Positions 1 to 8,882 of a stretch of 64,000 nt of DNA are shown piece by piece. The stretch's first letter is position 1. Every line of letters begins with the position of its first letter. Origin of the DNA: Aquimarina sp. ERC-38 (lineage in GTDB: Bacteria; Bacteroidota; Bacteroidia; Flavobacteriales; Flavobacteriaceae); contig NZ_CP098511.1 in assembly GCF_026222555.1 (NCBI RefSeq), positions 291,501-355,500 on the forward strand, in the 5' to 3' direction. The notes beneath the pieces were generated by a model, which worked only from the letters and a program-made list of their open reading frames with translations, did no database searches and was not told the DNA's origin. Position numbers and translations under genes: made by a program.

Positions 1-2
1 AC

Positions 3-41
3 CAAGACGGAAAGCGTATAAAAATTGAGAAAACAAGATAA
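3..41 (+). other. possible 3' end of a gene cut by the window edge
   Basis: One forward frame runs from the window edge to a TAA at 39-41 and would end a basic, hydrophilic tail (…GKRIKIEKTR). It would converge with the minus-strand gene that stops at 50. Too short to identify; the other two frames also close quickly, so this is only a possibility. Confidence 0.25.
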
Positions 42-49
42 TTTGATAT

Positions 50-1372
50 TTACTTACTGGTAGTTTCTTTCTGAACTACCTGTTGTATAAATGTAATTAT
101 TGCGAAGGCTAATATCCAACGGGTATAAATAAAATAGCGGTCAATACTATGTTCTACCAGACATACTAAAACTGCGTTGCTAAAAAGCAATAAGAATAAA
201 ATTAGCATAAAGCTATCTTTTGTATTTCTTTTACGATGTATTACTACTTGAGACGTATAATATAGTAACAATAATACATGAAGGAAAAAGAGAATATATC
301 CGTCAAAAGCATTCAGCAAATTTTGAAAGAAAATCCTGGTAAATTTTAAAAAATTATCCAGCACTAATGGCAACCACATTGCTATTAGCAGATCATTGTT
401 TTTAATAAGTATCCTCTGAGATTCGCTATCTTCTTTTCCGAGAAAAAATCTTCCTTTTTTTGATAGGATCCCAAAAGATAAATCCGCATAATTTTTATGA
501 AGATGGTGGTAAGAAGTATCGTCAAAAGAGGCTTTATAATAGTTTTGCAAAACCCTTGCACTATCTGCTTTTTGATAGACGTACTTAAAATAATTTTGCT
601 TTAAAGGTTCTTTATAGATGTCAAAATCCCCCTGGTCTGCTACAAAAAATGGCATTGCCATAATTTGAACCCCGGTATTTGCCGTACTTACAAATTCTCC
701 CCTCATGGCATAATGGTAACTTTTTTCAAACAACTTTAGGGCAACAGGTAGTAGCAGTACTATAAGCAGACTTGTATATATTATTTTCTTTTTGGCGATA
801 CGGATACTTAATGCGTAGAGTAAACTAATGACTAAAACCGGTAGAATAAAGAAAAATTGAGGACGTAAGGAGATTAGAATAAATAATACTGTAAAAAAAT
901 AGAATAGTTTTCTGCCCTGATACGTATGTAATAAACTTAATCCGATACCTAACCAAATTAAAAAAGTTGGATAGGCCAAAGCTTCACTTACTATTCTATT
1001 GGCCACCAAAATTCCGGGGTCCCAGAAAGGTACTAGCAGTATCACACTAAAACCAATCGTTAAGTAGGCTCTACACTGGTAATGAAATTTAATTTTATGT
1101 ATAAAAAACCATATGGCGTATAATCCGTAGATCAACTGAACGGTTAGTACATAAGGCCCTAAACCGTCGATTCCAAAGATTTTTTTAAACCCGTATAAAA
1201 ATAAGGGATAAACTGGGGTAGTTATAATGGTAAGATGTAGATAACTCCCGGTATCTCTTTCCATAATACTTCCTTTACTAAATACATATAGGATGGTTAT
1301 CAAAAACAAGAAGAGCAAAGATCTGTTTTCTACAGTTTGGGCGGCTTCTCGGATTTTGTCAATAGATAGCAT
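50..1372 (-). CDS. multi-pass membrane protein, GT-C glycosyltransferase-like
   Basis: A 440-residue protein with roughly ten hydrophobic segments. An acidic motif ERDTGSYL (about residues 38-45) lies in the loop after the first membrane segment and is followed by TTPVYPLFLYGFKKIFG. An acidic residue in the first extracytoplasmic loop and the TPxYPxFL pattern are typical of GT-C fold (PMT/ArnT-like) lipid-linked-sugar glycosyltransferases of Bacteroidota, but no named family is certain. It is the last gene of the minus-strand operon and starts 5 bases after the hemL stop codon, so it is probably translated from the same message. The functional link with heme synthesis is not obvious. It could also be a non-catalytic membrane protein. 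Confidence 0.6.
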   Translation of the reverse strand: MLSIDKIREAAQTVENRSLLFLFLITILYVFSKGSIMERDTGSYLHLTIITTPVYPLFLYGFKKIFGIDGLGPYVLTVQLIYGLYAIWFFIHKIKFHYQCRAYLTIGFSVILLVPFWDPGILVANRIVSEALAYPTFLIWLGIGLSLLHTYQGRKLFYFFTVLFILISLRPQFFFILPVLVISLLYALSIRIAKKKIIYTSLLIVLLLPVALKLFEKSYHYAMRGEFVSTANTGVQIMAMPFFVADQGDFDIYKEPLKQNYFKYVYQKADSARVLQNYYKASFDDTSYHHLHKNYADLSFGILSKKGRFFLGKEDSESQRILIKNNDLLIAMWLPLVLDNFLKFTRIFFQNLLNAFDGYILFFLHVLLLLYYTSQVVIHRKRNTKDSFMLILFLLLFSNAVLVCLVEHSIDRYFIYTRWILAFAIITFIQQVVQKETTSK

Positions 1373-1377
1373 ACCGC

Positions 1378-2667
1378 TTAAAGTTCGGTAGCTACTTTAT
1401 CTATTACCGCTATGGTGGTATCCAGGTCTTGATAAGTCAAAGCATCTGTCAGGAACCAGGATTCAAAAGCGCTGGGTGCAATGTAAATACCATTTTTCAG
1501 TAATTGATGAAAGAAAGTATTAAAAGTCTTATTATTTCCTTTTGCTGCCGAAGCGAAATCAGTTACCGGATCATCGGTAAAATGAACGGATATCATCGAA
1601 CCTATCCGGTTGATATGATGTGGTACTTTGCGTTTGTAAAAAACTTTAGTTATTCCTTCTTCCAGATATTTGGACTTTTTATTCAAACTGGTAAATACTT
1701 CAGGACTATTTTTTAAAGAAGTGAGCATTGCCAAGCCTGCGGCCATAGCTAAAGGATTTCCGCTAAGCGTACCTGCCTGGTAAACCGGCCCTATAGGAGC
1801 CAGATAATCCATAATTTCTTTTCTGGCAGCAAATGCCCCTACAGGCAAACCACCTCCGATTACTTTCCCAAAAGTAACCAGGTCAGCGGTCACTCCATAT
1901 AGTTCTTGTACTCCCCCTAACGCTAATCGAAAACCGGTCATCACTTCATCAAAAATCAAGAGTATTTCATTTTCGTCACACAAGGCTCTTAACTCTTGTA
2001 AAAATCCTTCGGCCGGAGGGATACATCCCATATTACCGGCTACCGGTTCTATAATTAAACAAGCAATTTCACCTTTATTAGCCTGCATTAATTTTTCTAC
2101 GCTTTCCAGGTCATTGTACGTGGCAAGTAGGGTGTCTTTTGCTGTTCCTACCGTTACACCCGGACTATTAGGCATTCCAAAGGTAACCGCACCACTTCCT
2201 GCCTGAATCAGAAAGGAATCACTATGCCCGTGATAACAACCGGCAAACTTTATAATCTTATCTTTTCCAGTAAAACCTCGAGCCAAACGTACGGCACTCA
2301 TACAAGCCTCAGTACCTGAATTTACAAACCGAATTTTATCAATACCCGGAACCAGACTTACTGCCAATTCGGCAATTTCTGTTTCAATTTGCGTAGGCAT
2401 CCCAAAACTAGTTCCTTGTTTAGCTTTTTCAATAACCGCATTGACCACCGGAGGATAGGCATGTCCCAAAATCATAGGACCCCAGGAATTAATATAATCT
2501 ATCAAACGGTTTCCATCTTCATCATACAAGTATGCCCCTTTAGCTTCTTTTACAAAGATAGGATCCCCTCCTACTGCTTTAAAGGCTCGTACCGGAGAGT
2601 TAACACCTCCGGGAATTACTTGTTGTGCTGCTTTGAATAACGCACTACTTCTTTGATATGTTATCAT
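1378..2667 (-). CDS. hemL: glutamate-1-semialdehyde 2,1-aminomutase
   Basis: A 429-residue PLP enzyme that converts glutamate-1-semialdehyde to 5-aminolevulinate, the first committed precursor of heme in the C5 pathway; cytoplasmic. Visible landmarks are the N-terminal [11 protein letters not shown], the PLP-phosphate loop NSGTEA (about 117-122), GCYHGHSD (about 144), the PLP-ring aspartate in [10 protein letters not shown], and the Schiff-base lysine in [13 protein letters not shown] (about 268). The length matches the family. It lies three bases downstream of the glucosaminidase stop and five bases upstream of the GT-C-like gene, so it sits in the middle of a tightly packed operon. Identification is secure. 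Confidence 0.97.
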   Translation of the reverse strand: MITYQRSSALFKAAQQVIPGGVNSPVRAFKAVGGDPIFVKEAKGAYLYDEDGNRLIDYINSWGPMILGHAYPPVVNAVIEKAKQGTSFGMPTQIETEIAELAVSLVPGIDKIRFVNSGTEACMSAVRLARGFTGKDKIIKFAGCYHGHSDSFLIQAGSGAVTFGMPNSPGVTVGTAKDTLLATYNDLESVEKLMQANKGEIACLIIEPVAGNMGCIPPAEGFLQELRALCDENEILLIFDEVMTGFRLALGGVQELYGVTADLVTFGKVIGGGLPVGAFAARKEIMDYLAPIGPVYQAGTLSGNPLAMAAGLAMLTSLKNSPEVFTSLNKKSKYLEEGITKVFYKRKVPHHINRIGSMISVHFTDDPVTDFASAAKGNNKTFNTFFHQLLKNGIYIAPSAFESWFLTDALTYQDLDTTIAVIDKVATEL

Positions 2668-2670
2668 GAG

Positions 2671-3615
2671 TTAAAATTCATCAAATTCGCTTTCGGTTTG
2701 TTTTAGTTTTAAAACCTGGCCTATAGAAATTGTATTATCTGTTAATTCGTTGATTGCTTTTAAAAGGCTTACTTCCATATCAAAGCGTTTGGCAATGGAA
2801 TATAAGGTGTCTCCACTTTCTACCTTATATTCTTCGTATTGTTCATTCTTATTGGTAGTTTCTGTAGTTTTTGCAGGAACCGGTTGTACGCTTGTATTTG
2901 CTTCCCCAACTGTTTTTTCAGGAACCGGTACCGGTGTAGGTGCTTCAACAATAGCAGGTGTTTCTGTTACTATATCTACGGTTCGAGGTTTATCGTAAGT
3001 AGCTAAGCCAAAGCGTTCGATAATACTTATTAATTTTGCCGGATATTTGGGATCTGTTGCATAACCTGCTGCTTTTAAACCTTTGGCCCATGCCCGGTAA
3101 TCATCTTTTCTATACGTAAACAATTTGGCATAGCGTTTTCGGTTTTTAAGGAATAGAGAGTGGTCCCTAAATGATTCACTAGGGTCGTTGTATTTTCTAA
3201 AACACTCCTGCGACAAGTCATCATCGTGATACACCCGGTCTCCGGTCCAACCATGACATTTTATCCCAAAATGATTATTTGCCCGGCTTGTTAATTCGCC
3301 ATATCCCGCACCTGATTCTAATATTCCCTGTGCCAAGGTAATACTTGCCGGAATGCCATAGGTTGCCATTTCATCCTGCGCAGTACGACTGTAAGCGTTG
3401 ATATATTGTTGTACTTTTGTATTATAAGAAGTAGCGGGTAAAGGTACCGCTTTAGGTTTTGACACTTCTTTACGAACCCTTACCTCTCTCTGAATTTCTT
3501 TAGTCCTGACTGGCAATTCTTTACGAGAGGTTGATGTAATTGCTTTTTTATTTCCCCCACAGGAAAGTAGTATCAAACCTACTCCTATATATTTTAAAAA
3601 TTTCAATTTGTTCAT
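2671..3615 (-). CDS. lipoprotein N-acetylglucosaminidase with LysM domain
   Basis: A 314-residue predicted lipoprotein. The signal peptide ends in a lipobox (LILLSCGG, Cys about 20), followed by a basic linker, a glucosaminidase (GH73-type) domain at about 70-210 containing the catalytic-glutamate region LAQGILESGAGYG and NNHFGIKCHGW, a Pro/Val/Thr-rich spacer, and one C-terminal LysM domain (about 262-306, YKVESGDTLYSIAKRF). It should cleave the glycan strands of peptidoglycan from the outer-membrane face of the periplasm. Its start codon overlaps the stop of the upstream PLP-enzyme gene by four bases (ATGA), which indicates translational coupling. Confidence 0.9.
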   Translation of the reverse strand: MNKLKFLKYIGVGLILLSCGGNKKAITSTSRKELPVRTKEIQREVRVRKEVSKPKAVPLPATSYNTKVQQYINAYSRTAQDEMATYGIPASITLAQGILESGAGYGELTSRANNHFGIKCHGWTGDRVYHDDDLSQECFRKYNDPSESFRDHSLFLKNRKRYAKLFTYRKDDYRAWAKGLKAAGYATDPKYPAKLISIIERFGLATYDKPRTVDIVTETPAIVEAPTPVPVPEKTVGEANTSVQPVPAKTTETTNKNEQYEEYKVESGDTLYSIAKRFDMEVSLLKAINELTDNTISIGQVLKLKQTESEFDEF

Positions 3616-4565
3616 TCTGATTGTGTCAAAATAAGCGGTTTATTCTTAGCTGCCAATTTTTGATTCATTGCCACAATACCTTGTAATCCGCCTGTGTGAA
3701 TTGCAAAAATACGAGTATTTTTCTTAAAATAACCATTCCGGATCATATCAAAAATTCCGTAAAATAGTTTACCTGTATAGATCGGATCTAACAATATACC
3801 GTACGCTTTATAAAAAGCATTCATAAAGGTTATAAGCTCATCCGTCACTTTTCCATATCCCCCGAAGTGATAGGACGTAACCAATTCCCAGTTATTTTTC
3901 CTTGTCCATGTACCAATTTCAGCAGATACAAAGGTTCCTTTTAAAGCCGGAAAACCTATTACCTTTTGTAAAGGGTTGCTACTATTACAGAGACCGGCTA
4001 ATGTACCTCCGGTTCCCACCGAAGCACAGATAAAATCAGCCTTGTTTTCTTTAGGAAGAATTTCCTGACAGCCTTTTACCGCTAATTGATTCGTTCCGCC
4101 TTCGGGAATGATATAAGCCTGAGGAAATTCATTCTTTAATTGTTGTAAGAAATTTTGGTCATTTTTCGCTCTATATTGTTCGCGAGAAATAAATTTAAAC
4201 TGCATTCCGTACTCTTTAGCTTTTGCTAAAGTTGTGTTTTTTAAAAGAGTGTGCTTAAGGTTTTTTCCTAATTCTTCTCCACGGATTACTCCGATAGTGG
4301 GTATATTACAAATGTTTCCTGCTTTGGCTACGGCTGCAATATGATTGCTATAGGCTCCGCCAAAGGTTAGTATACTTTTATAATTACCTTTAATAGCTTC
4401 TTTAAAATTATACTTTAATTTACGGAATTTATTTCCTGACACTTCTTTATCAATGCAATCTTCCCGTATAACGGTTAAAGTAATTTTATGCTTATCCAAA
4501 AAATCTGACCGTAATTGAGTTTGAGGAACCGTTGGGTTTTGTTCAAAGAAAGACAAGTTCACCAT
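3612..4565 (-). CDS. PLP-dependent ACC deaminase / D-cysteine desulfhydrase family protein
   Basis: A fold-type II PLP enzyme. The motif KEVSGNKFRKLKYN (the lysine of GNKxRKL is the Schiff-base residue in this family) is near the N-terminus, TFGGAYSNHIAAVA follows, and the phosphate-binding glycine loop SVGTGGTLAG is central. Members deaminate 1-aminocyclopropane-1-carboxylate or desulfhydrate D-cysteine; the sequence alone does not settle the substrate. I start it at the ATG at 4565 (MVNLSFFEQN), because that ATG overlaps the upstream stop codon by one base (TAATG); an upstream in-frame ATG at 4589 would add eight residues and a 25-base overlap. The gene also overlaps the downstream glucosaminidase by four bases. 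Confidence 0.85.
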   Translation of the reverse strand: MVNLSFFEQNPTVPQTQLRSDFLDKHKITLTVIREDCIDKEVSGNKFRKLKYNFKEAIKGNYKSILTFGGAYSNHIAAVAKAGNICNIPTIGVIRGEELGKNLKHTLLKNTTLAKAKEYGMQFKFISREQYRAKNDQNFLQQLKNEFPQAYIIPEGGTNQLAVKGCQEILPKENKADFICASVGTGGTLAGLCNSSNPLQKVIGFPALKGTFVSAEIGTWTRKNNWELVTSYHFGGYGKVTDELITFMNAFYKAYGILLDPIYTGKLFYGIFDMIRNGYFKKNTRIFAIHTGGLQGIVAMNQKLAAKNKPLILTQSE

Positions 4566-4891
4566 TATAAATAAACTAAAAACTTCCAAAAACTACGTTT
4601 TGTCAAATAGTGCAGATCATTCTCATTTTGATAAGCTTCTTTTTCAAAACTAATATTTTGATAAGCTATATGGGCATTTTTAAACCGTAACCACTTTAGG
4701 AAAAATTCTATGACATACCAAATATAGAAGAAAAGAACGCCTAATTCTAATTGTTGGCGTAGGTGAATACGTTCATGATTTAAAAATATACGATCGTGTC
4801 TTAGGTAATCCTTTTTAATAACAATAAACGGCCACAAAGCTACTCCGGCAAAACGGCGACCCATCAAATATTTGTTAACTAAAATTGGCAT
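4565..4891 (-). CDS. small conserved protein with an HExxH motif
   Basis: A 108-residue protein of unknown function. It carries NHERIHLRQQLE at about 38-49, an HExxH zinc-metallopeptidase signature, followed by a hydrophobic segment (about 50-66) and a later glutamate (FEKEAYQNE, about 82-90) that could be a third metal ligand. The layout resembles a minimal membrane-associated M48/M56-type peptidase core, but at this length a non-catalytic role is equally possible. It is the first gene of the minus-strand operon ending with hemL; its stop overlaps the next start by one base. A divergent DUF5522 gene starts 27 bases upstream, with its promoter lying across this gene's start region. Confidence 0.7.
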   Translation of the reverse strand: MPILVNKYLMGRRFAGVALWPFIVIKKDYLRHDRIFLNHERIHLRQQLELGVLFFYIWYVIEFFLKWLRFKNAHIAYQNISFEKEAYQNENDLHYLTKRSFWKFLVYL

Positions 4892-4914
4892 CCACGCACA
4901 AGATAGTATTTTTG
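4885..4914 (+). promoter_or_regulatory. Bacteroidota-type promoter, TTG-N19-TATTTTTG
   Basis: TTG at 4885-4887, a 19-base spacer and TATTTTTG at 4907-4914 match the Bacteroidota -33/-7 consensus (TTTG ... TAnnTTTG). The -7 element ends only four bases before the ATG at 4919, so the transcript would have little or no 5' leader. Confidence 0.6.
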
Positions 4915-4918
4915 TAGG

Positions 4919-5089
4919 ATGAACCGTTCAAAAAAAGTACCAAAACCTGAAGAAGGTGATTTTTATTTGACCCCGGAAGGATATCGTTGCTTTACGGAAC
5001 AATATCACCTGAAACGTGGTTATTGTTGTGAAAGTGGTTGCCGTCATTGCCCGTATGGTTATAATAAAAAGACCAATAGCTATTCTTAA
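4919..5089 (+). CDS. DUF5522 family small cysteine-rich protein
   Basis: A 56-residue protein. It begins with a basic segment (MNRSKKVPKPEEGD) and contains DFYLTPEGYRCFTEQYHLKR followed by YCCESGCRHCPYGY. The core spacing (F-Y-x-TPEGYxxFTExYHLKRGxCCxxxCRHCPYG) is characteristic of DUF5522, a short cysteine-rich family of Bacteroidota; the CC-x3-C-x2-C cluster suggests metal binding, but no function is established. The gene is read divergently from the HExxH protein, and a promoter places transcription almost at the ATG. No terminator is obvious before the next gene. Confidence 0.85.
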   Translation: MNRSKKVPKPEEGDFYLTPEGYRCFTEQYHLKRGYCCESGCRHCPYGYNKKTNSYS

Positions 5090-5237
5090 AATAACATAAA
5101 TACTTCATTTCAAGTCTTATTTATTGGTATACAAGCCTTTTTTCTTTATAATATATGGTATCTTGAGATTGAAATACGTGACATATTGGTATAATTGTTG
5201 TGATTTCGGTTATGTATTAAATTTAAAATTTTAGAAG

Positions 5238-5786
5238 ATGAAGAGGTTAGTTACTTTATTAACAATTTTTGCGGCTTTTGTTTTGACATCTTGTAGTACG
5301 GTGCGGGTGGCTTCCGATTTTGACCGACAGGTGAACTTTCAAAATTATAGAACTTTTGCTTTTTTTAAACCGGGGATTGATAAAGCAGATATTAGTGACC
5401 TGGATAAAAAAAGAATTTTACGGGCAATTGAAGGCGATCTGATAGCTAAAGGTTTTGTAAAATCTGAGAACCCGGATATGTTAGTCAGTATTTTTACAAA
5501 AACTCAGAAAAATGTAAATGTATATAATAACAACTTTAACGTAGGTTGGGGTTACGGATGGGGATGGAGTCCTTGGTTCTGGGGTGGTAATTTTAATAAT
5601 GTGTCGCAGGTAACTGAAGGTACGTTGTATATTGATTTCATCGATTCTCGTAAAAAGGAACTAATTTGGCAAGGTATGGGTACTTCTGCCCTTACTACGC
5701 AGATTGATAAAAAGCAGGAAAAAATGAACGAAATTGTTTCAGCAATTTTAGAAAAATATCCGCCGGAGCAACGACGACCTTTATAA
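5238..5786 (+). CDS. DUF4136 lipoprotein
   Basis: A 182-residue lipoprotein: the signal peptide ends at ILFVLTSC-type lipobox FVLTSCS (Cys about 19), followed by the DUF4136 domain with VASDFDRQVNFQNYRTFAFF at its start and a conserved end region LIWQGMGTSAL. An aromatic/glycine-rich stretch (GWGYGWGWSPWFWGG, about 100-114) lies in the middle and is common in envelope-anchored members. The function of the family is unknown; it is probably a periplasmic or outer-membrane lipoprotein. It is a single-gene unit, closed by a strong terminator immediately downstream. Confidence 0.85.
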   Translation: MKRLVTLLTIFAAFVLTSCSTVRVASDFDRQVNFQNYRTFAFFKPGIDKADISDLDKKRILRAIEGDLIAKGFVKSENPDMLVSIFTKTQKNVNVYNNNFNVGWGYGWGWSPWFWGGNFNNVSQVTEGTLYIDFIDSRKKELIWQGMGTSALTTQIDKKQEKMNEIVSAILEKYPPEQRRPL

Positions 5787-5814
5787 AATTTATCTTCTTT
5801 ATAACTATATGCTA

Positions 5815-5857
5815 AGATGCCGTAAATGATCAATTTGATTTACGGCATCTTATTATT
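5815..5857 (+). terminator. rho-independent terminator after the DUF4136 gene
   Basis: A perfect 13-bp inverted repeat (arms 5815-5827 and 5838-5850, AGATGCCGTAAAT / ATTTACGGCATCT) with a 10-base loop, followed by TATTATT. Confidence 0.8.
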
Positions 5858-5937
5858 AAAGTGGTTTACACTTTTAATAATTTTTTACTATTTGTTCTAA
5901 AATACCCTATCTTTAAAACAGTAACATTGATCTGTTT

Positions 5938-6543
5938 ATGCGGAATTTCTTTTTAGGTTGTTTACTGACTTTTATTTCGGCTTTTGCAATCTATCATTTT
6001 ATTGAAAATAAAAAATCTCGTATTACTCAAATTGAGTCTACCGAATTACTACTGCATCAGATTAATAATGTTGGTAAACTTATAGTAACCGAAGGGCATT
6101 TTTCTGAGGTAATTACTTATAAGGATGCTAAAAAGTTATACATGGACTTTTTGACCGCTGAAAAGAAGGCAATAGTGGTGGTTAATGCGAAAGCAACGGT
6201 TTCTTATGACCTTCATCAGATTAAACATACCATAGATACTAAAAATAAAACAGTAACCCTTACTGAAATCCCAAAAGCGGAATTACAAATTGACCCGAAA
6301 ATCACTTATCATGATATGCAACAGGATTATTTAAACCGATTCACCCCAGAGGATCACAATACAATTCGGAAGCAACTGGAACTGCGACTTCAAAAGAAAA
6401 TCGAACAATCTACTTTACTTAAAAATGCAGAAAATCGATTGTTAAGTGAATTGCAAAAGATATATTTACTAACCAGTTCACTGGATTGGACGCTTCAATA
6501 TAACGGAAAAACAATCAAAACTACAGAAGATTTAATTTTGTAA
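5938..6543 (+). CDS. DUF4230 domain protein
   Basis: A 201-residue protein with one N-terminal membrane anchor (residues 3-19) and a DUF4230 domain (about 40-195). The domain is recognised by the alternating pattern around GKLIVTEGHFSEVITYKD, KAIVVVNAKATVSYDL and KTVTLTEIPKAELQIDP, and by the C-terminal helix rich in Lys/Glu. The function of the family is not known; it is an inner-membrane-anchored, probably periplasmic protein. Convergent with modC; the two stop codons are seven bases apart, so any shared terminator must overlap coding sequence. Single gene, no partner seen. Confidence 0.8.
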   Translation: MRNFFLGCLLTFISAFAIYHFIENKKSRITQIESTELLLHQINNVGKLIVTEGHFSEVITYKDAKKLYMDFLTAEKKAIVVVNAKATVSYDLHQIKHTIDTKNKTVTLTEIPKAELQIDPKITYHDMQQDYLNRFTPEDHNTIRKQLELRLQKKIEQSTLLKNAENRLLSELQKIYLLTSSLDWTLQYNGKTIKTTEDLIL

Positions 6544-6550
6544 ATATTAC

Positions 6551-7414
6551 TTATTCTTGTGACGTTTCTATTTGATTTTTTAAGGTATTCCAAAAGATCA
6601 TATCTCCTATTTGATATTTTGTTCTATCCGCAGATTTGGTTTGATATGAAATACTGTTTTCCCCGATTTGAATAATGATGGTGGTTTGATCTATAATTTT
6701 TAATACTGTTCCTTTTAAGATATGGGTTTGCCCGGCAACCATATTAGTCAATAATTCTAAAGGTGGGGCTTCTTTTATAATACGCCCTTTTTGAAGTAGC
6801 CATATTTGATCGGACATCTTACAAACTTCTTCACGGTCGTGACTGGCCATCAGTATGGTGGTGTTATTTTCTTTCTGAAATGTCTTGAGAAACACATGCA
6901 TTTTATTTCGTATTCCAATATCCAAAGCAGAAAAAGGTTCATCCAGTAATAATATTTTAGGTTTTTGAACTAAAGCCCTTGCAAAGGCTACCCGCTGTTG
7001 TTGTCCTCCTGAAAGCTGAGTTGCTTTTTTATCCTGAAGCTTCTCTAAATCAATAACCTTTAATAATGTATAAATATCAGTATTAGAATTAGTATGTTGT
7101 TTAGCATATTCCAGGTTTTGACGAACCGTCATTGATGGAAATAACAAGTATTTTTGAGAAACATAACCAATGTTCCGCTTTTGTGGTGATAAAAAAATAC
7201 GATCTTGACTGTGGTACCAACTAACTTTATCTACAGTGATAGTACCATCATCAGGAACTTGTAAGCCTGCTAGAATTCGCAAAATCGTCGTTTTACCTGA
7301 ACCTGATTCCCCGTATATACTAATAAATGAAGCTTTGGGTACATAGGTTGAGATATTTAGGTCAAGCAAGCCTTCTACTGTATGGATTTTTTTCCGGAAG
7401 TTTATTTTAATCAT
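6551..7414 (-). CDS. modC: molybdate ABC transporter ATP-binding protein
   Basis: A 287-residue ABC ATPase. Walker A is GESGSGKTT (about 35-43), the Q-loop is around GYVSQKYLLFP, the signature is LSGGQQQRVAFARAL (about 138-152), Walker B is ILLLDEPFSALD (about 159-170), and the switch histidine is in MASHDREE. The last 60 residues look like a short TOBE-type molybdate-binding extension. It powers molybdate uptake with ModB and ModA. Its start overlaps the modB stop by four bases. The neighbouring modB and modA genes make the substrate assignment reasonable; tungstate cannot be excluded. Confidence 0.93.
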   Translation of the reverse strand: MIKINFRKKIHTVEGLLDLNISTYVPKASFISIYGESGSGKTTILRILAGLQVPDDGTITVDKVSWYHSQDRIFLSPQKRNIGYVSQKYLLFPSMTVRQNLEYAKQHTNSNTDIYTLLKVIDLEKLQDKKATQLSGGQQQRVAFARALVQKPKILLLDEPFSALDIGIRNKMHVFLKTFQKENNTTILMASHDREEVCKMSDQIWLLQKGRIIKEAPPLELLTNMVAGQTHILKGTVLKIIDQTTIIIQIGENSISYQTKSADRTKYQIGDMIFWNTLKNQIETSQE

Positions 7415-8082
7415 CTCCAGAAACGTTTTAAAAATCCGGAATTTACCCCTTGTACCGCTAACAAGATGATAAAACTAACACCAAAAAGAAACAAGGAATA
7501 AATATGCGCTTGTTCATATTGTAAGGTTTCCACCAGGTCATAGATAGCGATAGATACCACCCGGGTTTCGTTTGGGATGCTCCCTCCTATCATCAATACT
7601 ACCCCAAATTCTCCTAAAGTATGTGCAAAGGTTAAAATGATTCCGGTAAGTAACGCAGGTTTGATAGCGGGTAAGAGTACTTTTATTATTACGTTGAATT
7701 TGGATTTTCCTAATACATACGCTGCTTCTGATAATTCCCTTGGTAAACTCGCAAAACCCGACCGTATTGGATTGATCATGAAGGGTAAACTATATATTAC
7801 AGATCCAATTAAGAGTCCGGTAAAGGAAAAAACCAGGGACTGATTAGTTAGATTCAGGTACCATTTACCAGGTAGAGATTCGGGACTTAACAGAAGTAGT
7901 AGATAGAAACCTAACACCGTAGGCGGTAAGACTAAAGGCATACTTACTAAAGCTGAAATAACTACTTTTAACCGGGAGTTATTTATAGCTAACCAATAAC
8001 TAAATGGTACAGCAATCACTAATAAAATTGCTGTAGTGAGTACTGCCAATTTAAAAGTAAGTACAATCGGAGTCCAATCCAT
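7411..8082 (-). CDS. modB: molybdate ABC transporter permease
   Basis: A 223-residue permease with five or six membrane segments and the ModB-type sequences MPLVLPPTVLGFYLL and, in the cytoplasmic EAA loop, LPRELSEAAYVLGKSKFNVIIKVLLPAIKPALLTG, followed by AHTLGEFGVVLMIGGSIPNETRVVSIAIYD. These segments are diagnostic of the molybdate permease group. It forms the membrane channel with ModC. It overlaps modC by four bases and lies 20 bases downstream of modA. Confidence 0.95.
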   Translation of the reverse strand: MDWTPIVLTFKLAVLTTAILLVIAVPFSYWLAINNSRLKVVISALVSMPLVLPPTVLGFYLLLLLSPESLPGKWYLNLTNQSLVFSFTGLLIGSVIYSLPFMINPIRSGFASLPRELSEAAYVLGKSKFNVIIKVLLPAIKPALLTGIILTFAHTLGEFGVVLMIGGSIPNETRVVSIAIYDLVETLQYEQAHIYSLFLFGVSFIILLAVQGVNSGFLKRFWR

Positions 8083-8102
8083 TATGTTGAAAGTTCACTA
8101 CC

Positions 8103-8882
8103 CTATCGGGTTGGTAGTAAATATCCAAAATCTTTTAAAATAATCCCGGCTTCTTCAGATAAAATGAAATTAATAAATTTTTGAGCATTTTGTACGGGTA
8201 CCTCCTCCTTTGTAGTTATTACAAGGTCCTGCGCAATAGGCGGGTAACTGGTATCTGGCAGTTTGATCCATGTTCCTTTTGTTTCAATATCTTTTGCCAG
8301 TACCGTGGAGAGAGAGGTGAAACCTATACTAACGGCTCCTGTTAAGATAAAATGATTTGCCTGGGATATACTTTCAGCATAAACCAGCTTCGACTTTACT
8401 TTTTCGTATAAGCTTTGATGCTTTAAAAAAGCAATCGCTGCACTTCCATATGGGGCCACCTCCGGGTTTGGTATGACAATACGTTTAATCATTGGGTGAG
8501 TCAGTTCGTCCGGAGTTACGTTTATTTTTTTATTGGTACTCCATAATACTAACTGACCGTAGGCATAGGTTACCGGGGGCTGATTGGTCATACCTTTTTT
8601 ATAAATAGTCTGAGGGTATTGCTGATCTGCGGATAAAAAAAGGTGATAAGGCGCTCCTTGAAGTATTTGAGCCGTATGTTTTCCGGAAGAACCAACAATC
8701 AGTTCACAAGTAATCCCTGTCTTGTTAGTAAATTTTTTAATTAGTTTTTTAATTACGAATTGCGTATTTGAGGCGGTTGCAATTCGTAAAACTTCCTCTT
8801 TTTTATTAGATTGACACCCGATAAAAAGAAAAATTATAAAACTCAGGATTTGGTATTTAAAAAAAATCCGGATAATGGTCAT
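8103..8882 (-). CDS. modA: molybdate-binding lipoprotein
   Basis: A 259-residue periplasmic binding protein. The signal peptide ends in a lipobox (FLFIGCQSNKK, Cys about 23), so in this organism it is membrane-tethered. The mature part begins with RIATASNTQFVIKKLIKKF and contains GSSGKHTAQILQGAPYHLFLSADQQYP, the oxyanion-binding serine/turn region of ModA. It captures molybdate for ModB/ModC. First gene of the modABC operon. A perfect inverted repeat about 90 bases upstream is a candidate operator. Confidence 0.92.
   Translation of the reverse strand: MTIIRIFFKYQILSFIIFLFIGCQSNKKEEVLRIATASNTQFVIKKLIKKFTNKTGITCELIVGSSGKHTAQILQGAPYHLFLSADQQYPQTIYKKGMTNQPPVTYAYGQLVLWSTNKKINVTPDELTHPMIKRIVIPNPEVAPYGSAAIAFLKHQSLYEKVKSKLVYAESISQANHFILTGAVSIGFTSLSTVLAKDIETKGTWIKLPDTSYPPIAQDLVITTKEEVPVQNAQKFINFILSEEAGIILKDFGYLLPTR

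Noticed and set aside
1504..1716. Plus-strand ORFs within hemL and many similar ones elsewhere (for example 2389-2640, 19758-20021, 56508-57047)
   Set aside because: They lie wholly inside well-identified genes on the opposite strand and show no family signature.
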